A DNA stretch of 62,204 nucleotides from JAVBSX01 sp031549145 (lineage in GTDB: Bacteria; Planctomycetota; Planctomycetia; Pirellulales; Thermoguttaceae). The stretch is taken from contig JAVBQI010000015.1 in the NCBI GenBank assembly GCA_031549145.1, forward strand, positions 1 through 62,204, in the 5' to 3' direction. Below are positions 1 to 8,197 of this stretch, piece by piece (position 1 is the stretch's first letter; each line of letters opens with the position of its first letter). The notes beneath the pieces are model-generated. The model had not been told where the DNA came from, did no database searches, and saw only the letters and a list, made by a program, of their open reading frames with translations. A program made the translations under genes and the position numbers.

Positions 1-27
1 AGTGGAGCGGGCTTCGGCGGCGGGCAT
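1..27 (-). CDS. 5' end of an unknown minus-strand gene (cut by window start)
   Basis: Only nine codons are inside the window; they read MPAAEARST on the minus strand from the ATG at 27-25. The start is convincing because a full Shine-Dalgarno AAGGAGG (41-35 on the minus strand) sits seven bases ahead of it. The gene is divergent from ahcY, with about 280 bp between the two starts. The product cannot be recognised from nine residues. A gene of the methionine/SAM cycle would be a reasonable guess from the neighbour, but nothing in the sequence shows it. Confidence 0.6.
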
Positions 28-170
28 TTTGTAACCTCCTTGTGAGAAAAAACGACGCGAACCATTCACGTCCTGTTCTCCCTACGAAGAAATCCCCACA
101 TCTGTTCGCAATTTTTTCCGTGAAACTTGAAGACGGTCTGCGGCTTGAACAAGGACCGGCTAATACTGAC

Positions 171-199
171 TTGACATGGGAAATGGTTTGGCGTATGAT
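171..199 (+). promoter_or_regulatory. Sigma-70-type promoter of ahcY
   Basis: TTGACA (171-176) and TATGAT (194-199) are separated by exactly 17 bp, one mismatch from the full consensus. Transcription should start near 206, about 15 bases before the SAH riboswitch, so the riboswitch would be the first structured part of the ahcY leader. Confidence 0.8.
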
Positions 200-218
200 G
201 CCCGTGTTACGTTCTTTT

Positions 219-272
219 TTCGCGAGGAGTGCTGCAGGGGGTATCCTCAGGCTCGCTTTGAAACGGCACTCA
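219..272 (+). promoter_or_regulatory. S-adenosylhomocysteine (SAH) riboswitch in the ahcY leader
   Basis: The stretch holds the conserved SAH riboswitch blocks in order: CGAGGAGTGCTGCA (223-236), CAGGCTCG (248-255) and AAACGGCACTCA (261-272). GCGAG (222-226) pairs with CTCGC (252-256) as P1. GAGTGC (227-232) pairs with GCACTC (266-271) as the pseudoknot; the usual forms are GAGCGC and GCGCTC, so a G-U/A-U type change is compensated on both arms. The known class turns ahcY or methionine-cycle genes on when SAH accumulates. It lies between a strong promoter and the ahcY ribosome binding site, where such an element should be. The identification comes from motif recall and hand pairing, not from a covariance model search. 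Confidence 0.9.
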
Positions 273-306
273 TCAATGTTCTTTCTCGAAAATGGAGGAT
301 ATCCCT

Positions 307-1602
307 ATGAACAGCAAAGTCGCCGACATGTCCCTGGCCGATTGGGGCCGGAAGGAAATCGAACTCGCCGAAAACGAAATGCCCGGGCTGATGGCCCTGC
401 GGGAAAAATACGGCCGGAAAAAGCCGCTCAAGGGCGCCCGGATCGCCGGCTGCCTGCACATGACGATCCAAACGGCCGTGCTGATCGAAACGCTGACCAA
501 GCTCGGCGCCCAGGTGACCTGGAGTTCCTGCAACAAATTCTCGACGCAGGATCACGCCGCCGCCGCAATCGCGGCGACCGGGGTTCCGGTTTACGCCTGG
601 AAAGGGCTGACCGACGCCGAGTTCGACTGGTGTATCGAGCAGACGGTCGTCTTTCCCGACGGCAAGCCGCTCAACCTGATTCTGGACGACGGCGGCGATT
701 TGACCGCCCTGCTTCATAAGCCGAAATACGCCTCGATCATGAAAGGGGTTAAGGGAATTTCGGAAGAGACGACGACGGGCGTGCATCGTTTGTACCAAAT
801 GCACGCGAAGAAGCAGCTTAAGGTCCCCGCGATCAACATCAACGATTCGGTGACCAAGAGCAAGTTCGACAATCTGTATGGCTGTCGGGAATCGCTCGCC
901 GACGGGATCAAACGGGCGACCGATGTGATGATTGCCGGAAAAGTCGTCGTCGTCGCCGGGTACGGGGACGTCGGCAAAGGGTGTGCCCATTCGATGCGGT
1001 CGTACGGCGCCCGCGTGATCGTGACCGAAATCGACCCGATCTGCGCTTTGCAGGCGGCGATGGAAGGTTTCCAAATCATGACGATGGAAGAAGCCGCCCC
1101 GCAAGGGAACATTTTCGTGACGACGACCGGCTGCTGCGACATCGTGATGGCCAAGCATATGGAAAAAATGCCGAACGATGCGATCGTCTGCAACATCGGG
1201 CACTTCGACGTCGAAATCGACGTTGCCGGTCTGGAATCGTATAAAGGGATCAAGAAGACCAACATCAAGCCGTTGGTTGACAAGTACACCTTCCCGGATG
1301 GACATTCAATCCTGCTGCTCGCCGAAGGGCGGCTGGTCAATCTCGGTTGTGCGACCGGGCATCCGTCGTTCGTGATGTCGAACTCGTTCACGAACCAGGT
1401 GCTCGCCCAGATCGCCCTTTGGACCGAGCCGGAAAAATACCCGATCGGAGTGCACATGCTGCCGAAAAAGCTGGACGAAGAGGTCGCCCGGTTGCATTTG
1501 GAGAAGATCGGTGTCAAGCTCTCAAAGCTCTCGCCGAAACAGGCGAAGTACCTCGGCATCCCGGTCGAAGGGCCGTTCAAGCCGGAGTATTACCGGTATT
1601 AA
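307..1602 (+). CDS. ahcY: Adenosylhomocysteinase (SAH hydrolase)
   Basis: Cytoplasmic NAD-dependent enzyme that splits S-adenosylhomocysteine into adenosine and homocysteine, clearing the product inhibitor of SAM-dependent methylations. The 431-residue length fits the family. The NAD-binding glycine loop GYGDVGKG lies near residue 217, and the protein ends in the typical lysine/tyrosine tail (KPEYYRY). I chose the ATG at 307 because GGAGG (294-298) stands eight bases ahead; the in-frame ATG at 292 would overlap that site. It has its own promoter and SAH riboswitch upstream and a large hairpin terminator downstream, so it is probably a single-gene unit controlled by its substrate. Confidence 0.97.
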   Translation: MNSKVADMSLADWGRKEIELAENEMPGLMALREKYGRKKPLKGARIAGCLHMTIQTAVLIETLTKLGAQVTWSSCNKFSTQDHAAAAIAATGVPVYAWKGLTDAEFDWCIEQTVVFPDGKPLNLILDDGGDLTALLHKPKYASIMKGVKGISEETTTGVHRLYQMHAKKQLKVPAININDSVTKSKFDNLYGCRESLADGIKRATDVMIAGKVVVVAGYGDVGKGCAHSMRSYGARVIVTEIDPICALQAAMEGFQIMTMEEAAPQGNIFVTTTGCCDIVMAKHMEKMPNDAIVCNIGHFDVEIDVAGLESYKGIKKTNIKPLVDKYTFPDGHSILLLAEGRLVNLGCATGHPSFVMSNSFTNQVLAQIALWTEPEKYPIGVHMLPKKLDEEVARLHLEKIGVKLSKLSPKQAKYLGIPVEGPFKPEYYRY

Positions 1603-1655
1603 ATTGCGCCGGGTACGGGCTTGGTTTACGTCGAGTACGGGTTAAATATAGGATT

Positions 1656-1720
1656 GTCCGTTCAGAATCTTAATCGAAGCGATCGTGCTTCATTGAGATT
1701 TTGAACGGACTTTGTTTTTC
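1656..1720 (+). terminator. Large hairpin terminator after ahcY
   Basis: GTCCGTTCA (1656-1664) pairs with TGAACGGAC (1702-1710). Further inside AATCT pairs with AGATT and GAAGC with GCTTC, giving a long interrupted stem. It is followed by a T-rich run (TTTGTTTTTC, 1711-1720). This fits a factor-independent terminator for ahcY. It also argues that the next gene starts at 1728 and not at an in-frame TTG at 1701, which is inside the stem. Confidence 0.7.
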
Positions 1721-1727
1721 AATCAAT

Positions 1728-2966
1728 ATGTCAAAATCTTTCTTCTTCCTTCTTTCGCTGTGCCTTTGGCTTTGCGTCTTGGGCGGTTGCGAAAAACGGT
1801 TGCCCGAGCCGACGGTTCCCGCCCCGGCAACCGAACCTGCGACCGCTGGCGAAGAGGCGATCGAGGTCGACGAATCGATTTTGGAGCAGATCCGCAAGTC
1901 GTTCGGGACCTTTGAAAAAGACGCCCGCGGCAGGGTCGTCGCCGTCGATCTGGCCGGAGGACGAACCTCGGTTGACGACGCGACGCTCTCGGAAGTGCTC
2001 CGGCTCCCGGATTTGAAAAAGCTGTCCCTGAGCGGGACCGGTCTTTCAAGCGAAACGCTTCGCAAAATCGAAAACTTACAGTTTCTCGAAGAACTTTTTT
2101 TGCAGGACACTCCGACGACCGATGAGGAGATCGTCCGGCTCGTCAAAAAACGGCTGGCCCTGAAACGGCTGCGATTGCGGCGGTTGCCCCATGTCGGCGA
2201 TCGCGGGATCACCGCTCTCGCCGGGTTGCGGGAACTGCGGGTTCTCGCCCTGTTGGAAATGCCGGGGCTGACGACGGTCGGGCTCGCGGCGATCGTCGAA
2301 GTGCCGAGTGTTCGTTCGCTCGATTTGCGAGGAAACGCCAACCTCAAGGCTGATGATTATGGTTTGCTTCGCGAAATGAAAGGGTTGACCGAACTGAAGA
2401 TCGGCGGCTTCTCGATCGACGATTCCGTGCTCGAAGTCGTCGTCGCCCTGCCTGAGTTGAACAGCCTGACGATTGAGGACGCGAAATTTTCACCGGAAAA
2501 ACTCACCGCCCTGTTCGAGAACGAATCGTTCGCCCGACGGATTAAGACCCTCGGCTTTTCGCGAATGCTCGGAAGCGTCAACGACCGGACGCTCGCGGAA
2601 TTGAAACGGTTCCCGAATTTGCGACACCTCCTCTTGAAGCAGATTTTGATCAACGGGTCGTTTTTGAGCGAACTGAAGATGCCGCTCGAAACGCTCACAC
2701 TGGACCGTGCGATGCTGAAACCGCAGGCGTTCGAGGAGATCGCGAGAATGACCTCGCTCAAAAAGCTGAACCTCTCGGGCGTGTTCCTTTCGGCGGAGGC
2801 GATCGAGCGAATCGCGAGCCTACCGCATTTGGAATCGCTCGACCTTTCCGGCTGCATGTTGCGGGGCGAAATGCTCGCTCCGCTCAAGAACAGGCCTCAG
2901 CTCCAGGAGCTGAATCTCGAAGGTAACCCGGAGTTGGGGGAAATCGGTGCATCGCGAGAGCCGTGA
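1728..2966 (+). CDS. Leucine-rich-repeat lipoprotein
   Basis: A 412-residue protein with an N-terminal lipoprotein signal: MSKSFFFLLSLCLWLC, then the lipobox LGGC, with Cys about residue 20 as the lipidated residue. After a short Pro/Thr/Glu-rich linker the rest consists of repeated leucine-rich units of about 24 residues of the L..L.LSG..L/LESLDLSGC type. It should be anchored to a membrane facing the periplasm or outside, acting as a protein-binding scaffold. Such LRR proteins are abundant in planctomycetes and mostly have no assigned partner. It lies alone between the ahcY terminator and a dispersed repeat. The LRR and lipoprotein calls are firm; the function is unknown. Confidence 0.8.
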   Translation: MSKSFFFLLSLCLWLCVLGGCEKRLPEPTVPAPATEPATAGEEAIEVDESILEQIRKSFGTFEKDARGRVVAVDLAGGRTSVDDATLSEVLRLPDLKKLSLSGTGLSSETLRKIENLQFLEELFLQDTPTTDEEIVRLVKKRLALKRLRLRRLPHVGDRGITALAGLRELRVLALLEMPGLTTVGLAAIVEVPSVRSLDLRGNANLKADDYGLLREMKGLTELKIGGFSIDDSVLEVVVALPELNSLTIEDAKFSPEKLTALFENESFARRIKTLGFSRMLGSVNDRTLAELKRFPNLRHLLLKQILINGSFLSELKMPLETLTLDRAMLKPQAFEEIARMTSLKKLNLSGVFLSAEAIERIASLPHLESLDLSGCMLRGEMLAPLKNRPQLQELNLEGNPELGEIGASREP

Positions 2967-3024
2967 GTTGGCAATGACGAGTGTCAAGTTCAGATAAAGA
3001 CCTTTGAGAAAGCAGAATAAAACC

Positions 3025-3096
3025 CGTCATCCCCGCGCAGGCGGGGATCCAGAGATTACGGTTTCCCTCTGGACCCCCGCCAGCGCGGGGGTGACG
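3025..3096. repeat. Family A dispersed palindrome (reverse orientation)
   Basis: An imperfect palindrome of about 72 bp with arms built on CCCGCGCAGGCGGGGATCC and a short asymmetric centre. Here the centre reads AGATTACGGTTTCCCTCT, the reverse complement of that in the copies at 19914, 29946, 41179 and 53012. The left flank (GAGAAAGCAGA then TAAAA) is shared with the copy at 54512, so the mobile unit is longer than the palindrome. It sits in the convergent gap between the LRR gene and a DUF1559 gene. Confidence 0.85.
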
Positions 3097-3141
3097 AAGG
3101 TTATTTCATTAACTTTGTATGAGAAATCATTTACCGTCGTC

Positions 3142-4086
3142 TCATTCGTCCGCGTCGATGATCGAACGGACTCCGGAACGGACCTCGGAGATGGTCTCCT
3201 CGCTCTCGGCGCCGGGCGATGTCTCCTTTTCGTCTTCGTCGGTCCAAGGTTCTTTGCCGGTCCTGCTCAATTCTTCGAGTTTTTCCGGAGTCGTCTTGTC
3301 CGTCGAGACGGAATGGACGGAGGTATCCAGCATCATTATGTGAGCGATCCCGTGATGCGGACTGCCGATCGCTTCGGGGATTTGATCCTCGTCCCCGTAA
3401 TCCCCCGTCCAGATCACACCCTCGGCAAGGGCCGACTGGGGCAAATCGACCGGCTGCATCCAACAGACCGGGGTTGTCGTTTCGACGATGGCGATTGTTT
3501 GGCTCGTCCCCCGGCTCACATCGGCGAAGCTCACGCTGTGCGGGCCGTCGCTGATCGTGTCGGGGCCGATGATCATTTTGTACGTCGTCAATCCGGTTTG
3601 CCGTTCCGCTTCCGGTCGGCTCGGGCAACCATAAACGTAAGGCATCAAATAATGAAACTGCGAGTTGTGCGGAGAATCCCACGGTTCGTCCAGCTTGATT
3701 TGATTGTACAAATGTTCCTCTCCCAACTCATGCAAAAGGAGGACACGCCAAGAATGCAACGGCTTGCCGTTTTCGTCGACCGAATAGGCGGGCGGCAGCG
3801 ATTTGTGTTTGTCATAATAATTGTGCAGGGCGAGGCCGATCTCTTTCTCGTGATTGACGCACATCACACGTTGACCTGCTTCCCGACCGGCTTGAACGGC
3901 CGGCATCAGAAGAACGATCAGGGCACCGATCATGCAAAAAAACGCGAAACCACAAACGACGAGGATACCGACGACGATCCAAACGGCGTTGTTGTTCCCC
4001 TTCAGAGGATACTCCTGTTGCGGGTAGGGAGGATATGGCGGTTGAGGGACCGACTGAGCCTGGTAGGCATTGTTGTCGTAGGACAT
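3142..4086 (-). CDS. DUF1559 membrane protein, copy 1
   Basis: A 314-residue protein of the planctomycete DUF1559 family. It starts with about 30 cytoplasmic residues rich in Pro, Gln and Tyr (PQPPYPPYPQQEYP), followed by one hydrophobic segment (roughly residues 33-62) that runs into the family signature LLMPAVQAGREAGQRVMC. The conserved region continues with LALHNYYD and the DEPWDSPHN block. Usual DUF1559 proteins carry a type IV pilin-like leader at the very N-terminus; here the hydrophobic helix is preceded by a proline-rich arm with no obvious prepilin cleavage site. It is a close tandem paralogue of the gene at 4211-5347, and about 125 bp separates the two. The biochemical role of the family is unknown. 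Confidence 0.85.
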   Translation of the reverse strand: MSYDNNAYQAQSVPQPPYPPYPQQEYPLKGNNNAVWIVVGILVVCGFAFFCMIGALIVLLMPAVQAGREAGQRVMCVNHEKEIGLALHNYYDKHKSLPPAYSVDENGKPLHSWRVLLLHELGEEHLYNQIKLDEPWDSPHNSQFHYLMPYVYGCPSRPEAERQTGLTTYKMIIGPDTISDGPHSVSFADVSRGTSQTIAIVETTTPVCWMQPVDLPQSALAEGVIWTGDYGDEDQIPEAIGSPHHGIAHIMMLDTSVHSVSTDKTTPEKLEELSRTGKEPWTDEDEKETSPGAESEETISEVRSGVRSIIDADE

Positions 4087-4147
4087 AGCGGCAAAGGGGG
4101 TAGAATTGTTGAATCGGCATCATGCGGTTGCGAAAAAACCGGGAAGC

Positions 4148-4172
4148 GACCGCCTGCGCGGGAATGACGAAG
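4148..4172. repeat. Half copy of the family A palindrome
   Basis: GACCGCCTGCGCGGGAATGA followed by CGAAGG matches the right arm and right flank of the family A element; the left arm is missing. It lies in the gap between the two DUF1559 paralogues, so the repeat may have been split or eroded there, possibly during the tandem duplication. Confidence 0.6.
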
Positions 4173-4210
4173 GTCATTTCAAAGTCTTGCTCAAATTCTC
4201 AGGAGCCGAA

Positions 4211-5347
4211 TCATTCGACGGTTCGGGGCGGCTCGTTAAAGGGCGGTTCTTTCATTCGGGGCGGTCCTTTCATGCGGGGCAACGGATTGTGGGGCGGTTC
4301 AATGAAGGGCAGCTGCCTGGAGGGCGGCCTTTGAAATTGATTTAACTGCTGTTGAAGTTCTTCGATTCGTTCGATTTCCTGTTTATGTCTCTCATGCATT
4401 TCCTCCATACGTTGCGGCAGCAGTTCGCGGATTCTAGCAGCCGGGTCCTTGCCCCAAAGACCGGGTGATGCTTCCTTTTCGTCTTCGTCAGTCCAGGGTT
4501 TCTTGCCGGTCCTGCTCAATTCTTCGAGTCTTTCCGGGATCATTTCGTCCGTCGAGGCGGAAGAGACAGAGCCGTCCAGCATCAGTATGTTGGCGATCCC
4601 GCGATGTGGGCTGCCGATCGCTTCGGGAATTTGATCCTTATTTCGGTATTTTCCCGTCCAGATCACTCCTTCGGCGAGGGCCGATTGGGGTAAATCGACG
4701 GGCTGCATCCAACAGACCGGGGTTGTCGTTTCGACGACGGCGATCGTTTGGCTTAACCCTCGGCTCACATCGGCGAAGCTCACGCAATGCGGCCCGTCGC
4801 TGATCGTGTCCGGGCTGATGATCATTTTGTACGTCGTCAAGCCGTTCCGCCGCCATTCCAATTCCGGACAGCTTGGGCAGGCATAAACCGAAGGCATCCA
4901 ACGATGAAACTGCGAATTGTGCGGAGAATCCCATGGTTCGTCCAGTTTGATCTGGCCGTATAATTCTTCGTCTCCCAACTCACGCAAAATCAATACCCGC
5001 CAGGAATGCAGCGGCTTACCGTTTTCGTCGACCGAATAGGCGGGGGGAAACGATTCGTGTTCGTCATAATAATTGTGAAAGGCAATGCCGATCTGTTTTT
5101 CATGATTGACGCACTGCATTCGCCGGGCCGTTTCTCGGGCGGCTTGCACGGCCGGCAGCAACAGGGCAATCATGATGCCGATCAGGCACAAAAATCCGAA
5201 ACCGCAAGCGACGAGAATGCCGACGACGATCCAAGCGGTATTGCCGCTCTTCGGATATCCCTGCAACGGATATTCCTGTTGCGGGTAGGGAGGATACGGC
5301 TGTTGGGGGACCGGCTGAGCCTGGTACGGGTTGTCGTCGTAGGACAT
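4211..5347 (-). CDS. DUF1559 membrane protein, copy 2, with C-terminal coiled coil
   Basis: A 378-residue paralogue of the downstream gene, with the same Pro/Tyr/Gln-rich N-terminal arm, hydrophobic helix and signature LLPAVQAARETARRMQC. The start is the ATG at 5347 (MSYDDNPYQ), which aligns with copy 1; an in-frame start 39 bases upstream adds unrelated residues. Unlike copy 1 it carries about 80 extra C-terminal residues: a charged Glu/Gln/Arg helix likely to form a coiled coil, then a Pro-rich end with repeated EPP. The paralogues probably arose by tandem duplication followed by gain or loss of this tail. The extra tail suggests a distinct partner. No function is known. Confidence 0.85.
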   Translation of the reverse strand: MSYDDNPYQAQPVPQQPYPPYPQQEYPLQGYPKSGNTAWIVVGILVACGFGFLCLIGIMIALLLPAVQAARETARRMQCVNHEKQIGIAFHNYYDEHESFPPAYSVDENGKPLHSWRVLILRELGDEELYGQIKLDEPWDSPHNSQFHRWMPSVYACPSCPELEWRRNGLTTYKMIISPDTISDGPHCVSFADVSRGLSQTIAVVETTTPVCWMQPVDLPQSALAEGVIWTGKYRNKDQIPEAIGSPHRGIANILMLDGSVSSASTDEMIPERLEELSRTGKKPWTDEDEKEASPGLWGKDPAARIRELLPQRMEEMHERHKQEIERIEELQQQLNQFQRPPSRQLPFIEPPHNPLPRMKGPPRMKEPPFNEPPRTVE

Positions 5348-5502
5348 CGCTGCAAAGTGGGTAAAATTGTTGAACCAATATCGCACGCAATCGCGAAAAT
5401 GCCGGAAAAATGACCGCCTGCATCAATACAGCCTACTTTATTCTCATTGGGGATGCAACAGACGGTCATTCCCCCGCAGGACGCAAAGTCGTGATTCCAG
5501 AA

Positions 5503-5614
5503 CTAGCCCCAAGCGTCAGCGGGGGGGGGGATATTGGCAGCTTAGCGGCTTCGAAAACAGAGTCTTCTAAGCTGCTAAGCCGCTGACCGTTAAGCCGCGC
5601 AGATATCCCCCCGC
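5503..5614. repeat. Family B palindrome with nested inner palindrome
   Basis: The left arm CTAGCCCCAAGCGTCAGC and a run of ten G are followed by a second inverted pair (CTTAGCGGCTT against GCTGCTAAGCCG), then the degraded right arm ATATCCCCCCGC. The same outer/inner arrangement recurs at 48343-48472, while the copies at 8198 and 13469 lack the inner palindrome. The stretch 5348-5718 otherwise holds only the purA promoter; I see no further gene in it. Confidence 0.75.
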
Positions 5615-5631
5615 TAAACCGTCCACGGTCC

Positions 5632-5659
5632 TTGTTTTTACGGGAAATCGGGGTACAAT
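5632..5659 (+). promoter_or_regulatory. Probable purA promoter
   Basis: TTGTTT (5632-5637) and TACAAT (5654-5659) are spaced by 16 bp, giving an expected transcription start near 5666 and a leader of about 50 bases before the purA GTG. It lies directly after the family B element. Confidence 0.5.
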
Positions 5660-5718
5660 AACCCTCTTTGCGTTTCCCGATCTATTTCCAAAAAATTCCA
5701 ACCAAAGCGAGAAGAACC

Positions 5719-7014
5719 GTGCCTGCAACTTGTGTGATCGGTCTCCAATGGGGCGATGAGGCCAAAGGAAAAATCGTCGATTTGCTGACCCAGCAAAACG
5801 ACATCGTCGTTCGGTACCAAGGAGGGGCCAATGCCGGGCATACGGTCGTCCTCGACGGGAAAAAGTATAAACTTTCCCTGGTTCCCAGCGGCATTTTCAA
5901 TCCGGATGTCAAAAGCGTGATCGCCGGAGGGGTCGTGATCAATCCGGCCTCTCTGCTCCAGGAGATCGACACGCTGACCGCCCAAGGGGTCGCGATCGGC
6001 GGCAACCTCCTCATCAGCAACCGGGCGCATGTCATTTTTCCCTGGCATGCCCTCGAAGACCGGATTTTCGACTCGCTCAGCGGCAAAGAGGCGATCGGCT
6101 CGACGATGCGCGGCATCGGCCCCTGTTACCGGGATAAGGTCGGCCGCTCTCTCGCGGTTCGGGTCGGCGATTTGTACCGGGACGATTTACAGGAGCGAAT
6201 CGAAAAGATCGCCGACCTCAAGAAAAGGCAGCTTCGCGGGTTGCTGTCCGACGAAAGTGCTCTCGCGGAACTCGATCCGGCGGCGATTTTCGCGAATTAC
6301 TCCGATTATGCCCGACGCTTGAAAACGTACGTTTGCGATACGACGGCGTTCCTGCTCAACGCTGTCGATGCCGATAAGAACATTCTTTTCGAGGGCGCCC
6401 AGGGAGCCCTGTTGGACATCGATCACGGCACGTTCCCGTTCGTAACCAGCAGCAACAGCAGCGGGACGGGCGTTTCGAGCGGGAGCGGCGTGCCGGGCGG
6501 TTTCATTAAAAAATCGATCGGCATCATCAAGGCGTACACGACCCGGGTCGGCGGCGGGCCGTTCCCGAGCGAACAGGACAATGAGATCGGGCAACGGATC
6601 CGCGATCGCGGCAACGAATCCGGGACCGTAACGAAGCGGCCGCGGCGTTGCGGTTGGTTCGACGCCGTCGCGGCGCGGTATACCGCGCGGTTGAGCGGGG
6701 TCAACTGCCTGAGCGTGATGCTCTTGGACGTGTTGAGCGGTTTTTCCGAACTGAAAATCTGTACCGCTTACGAACTGGACGGCCAAAAAATCACCGATTT
6801 TCCTGCCGATACGGAAGATTTGCGGCGGGTCAAGTGCGTCTTCGAAACGATGCCCGGCTGGGACGAGGAAATCACGGAAATCCGCGATTACGACCGACTT
6901 CCGGAAAACGCGAAAAAATACGTCGAGCGACTCTCGCTGCTGCTTCATTGCCCCGTCGAAATGGTTTCCGTCGGGCCGGACCGTAAACAAACGATCGTGG
7001 TTGGGAAACGGTAA
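5719..7014 (+). CDS. purA: Adenylosuccinate synthase
   Basis: Joins IMP and aspartate using GTP to make adenylosuccinate, the first step from IMP to AMP, in the cytoplasm. I start at the GTG at 5719 (431 residues, MPATCVIGLQWGDEAKGK); an upstream in-frame TTG would add 17 residues of no family character. The P-loop is QWGDEAKGK, with Ala where most enzymes have Gly (GDEGKGK). Further family blocks include GGANAGHTV, GSTMRGIGPCY and TTRVGGGPFP. Purine genes purM and purL are elsewhere in the window, so no purine operon is seen. A hairpin follows the stop. Confidence 0.97.
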   Translation: MPATCVIGLQWGDEAKGKIVDLLTQQNDIVVRYQGGANAGHTVVLDGKKYKLSLVPSGIFNPDVKSVIAGGVVINPASLLQEIDTLTAQGVAIGGNLLISNRAHVIFPWHALEDRIFDSLSGKEAIGSTMRGIGPCYRDKVGRSLAVRVGDLYRDDLQERIEKIADLKKRQLRGLLSDESALAELDPAAIFANYSDYARRLKTYVCDTTAFLLNAVDADKNILFEGAQGALLDIDHGTFPFVTSSNSSGTGVSSGSGVPGGFIKKSIGIIKAYTTRVGGGPFPSEQDNEIGQRIRDRGNESGTVTKRPRRCGWFDAVAARYTARLSGVNCLSVMLLDVLSGFSELKICTAYELDGQKITDFPADTEDLRRVKCVFETMPGWDEEITEIRDYDRLPENAKKYVERLSLLLHCPVEMVSVGPDRKQTIVVGKR

Positions 7015-7015
7015 A

Positions 7016-7064
7016 AATCAAGGCCCCGCACCCTTGTGTCGGGGCCGCACTTGCTTGATTTTCG
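7016..7064 (+). terminator. Possible terminator after purA
   Basis: GGCCCCG (7022-7028) pairs with CGGGGCC (7040-7046). An outer arm AAATCAAG can pair with CTTGATTTT (7054-7062), which ends in a short T run. The two stems are not flush, so this is only a moderate candidate. Confidence 0.5.
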
Positions 7065-7148
7065 TCGCAGTGGTAAATTGCATGTAGGAAACTTGGATCC
7101 ATTGGCCGACCCATCGGGCCTTCGTCCCGTTTTTTATCACAACAATCT

Positions 7149-8177
7149 ATGATCGTCCTTCGACCTTTTCGCAATTCGGACCCGCCGATTTTGAAAGAAA
7201 TTTGGCGTCAGGTTTTTTCCGAAGGCGCGAAAAACCTGGTCCCGATGTCGATCAACCTCTTAACGGAAAACGTTCTCGGCCTGCCGTATTTCGATCCCGC
7301 CGGTCTTTTGATCGCATTTGAAGACGAAAAACCGCTCGGTTTCGCCCATGCCTCGTTCGGGCCCAACGCGAAGCAAACCGACATCGATCCCGCCGTCGGG
7401 GTCATCTGCCTGATCCTGGTCGTTCCGGATTATCCCGACCCGCAAGGCCTGATTCGGCTGCTGCTGCAACGTTCCGAAGAGTATCTCATCGGCCGCGGCG
7501 CGAAACTGATCTACGGCGGGTCGACCCGCTCCAGCGTCCCGTTTTATTCCGGCCTATACGGAGGGAGCGAACCGCTCGGGGTTTACGAGTCGGACGAGCC
7601 GATCATCAAGGCCTATATCGAATCCGGGTACGAAACTCTGTGCAAAACACTTCGTTTTCGGCAGGATTTGCGAAATTACCGGGTCCCTTTTACCCCGAAA
7701 AGCGTCGTCTGGAAAAGGAAGCTGGTGGTCGAATATTCCAACGTCCTGCCGTCGAAGAGTTGGTTTCAATCGTGTACGACGACACATTTCGACTGGTTCG
7801 AGGCGACGGCGTATTTGGAGCCGCGGGAAACCACGATCGGAAAGGTCTTGGTCCGGATTTCCCGGCCGATGGACGCGTTCGCGTTCGGGGTCATGGTCCC
7901 GCCGACGGCCGCGCTCCTCGATGTTTGGGTACACCCCGATTATCACCGCAAGGGAATCGCGACCTTTCTCGTCGGGGAAACCGTTCGCCGGTTAATCAGC
8001 GAATATCACGTCAATCTGATCGAAGCCCTCGCTCTGATGAGCGATGATTCTTCCGCGAGCGAGTTGGCCCAACAAACGGTTGCCCCGGAAAGCGAGCTGC
8101 CGCTCTTGCAGTTGATCCAGCATCTCGGCTGGAACCAAACCGAACGCGGTGTGATTTTCGCCAAAACGGTCGAGTGA
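7149..8177 (+). CDS. GNAT-family acetyltransferase, double domain
   Basis: A 342-residue protein opening with MIVLRPFRNSD, typical of a GNAT fold. The length and a second, better preserved core near residues 255-290 suggest two GNAT domains in tandem. The C-terminal one has the acetyl-CoA loop HRKGIATFLVGE (R/Q-x-x-G-x-A) preceded by the strand LLDVWVHPDYH. The N-terminal half (residues 1-160) has the fold-like pattern but a poorer acetyl-CoA loop. The substrate is unknown. It is probably transcribed alone: a hairpin precedes it and a family B palindrome follows directly. Confidence 0.75.
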   Translation: MIVLRPFRNSDPPILKEIWRQVFSEGAKNLVPMSINLLTENVLGLPYFDPAGLLIAFEDEKPLGFAHASFGPNAKQTDIDPAVGVICLILVVPDYPDPQGLIRLLLQRSEEYLIGRGAKLIYGGSTRSSVPFYSGLYGGSEPLGVYESDEPIIKAYIESGYETLCKTLRFRQDLRNYRVPFTPKSVVWKRKLVVEYSNVLPSKSWFQSCTTTHFDWFEATAYLEPRETTIGKVLVRISRPMDAFAFGVMVPPTAALLDVWVHPDYHRKGIATFLVGETVRRLISEYHVNLIEALALMSDDSSASELAQQTVAPESELPLLQLIQHLGWNQTERGVIFAKTVE

Positions 8178-8197
8178 GTTGCGCCGCCGTTTCCTTG

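Noticed and set aside
247..1305. Long minus-strand open frame opposite ahcY
   Set aside because: It is a mirror frame of a highly conserved enzyme gene, with low-complexity His/Arg/Asp-rich sequence and no family character. The same holds for the long frames opposite purL, mgtA, the secretin and the heme/FGE gene.
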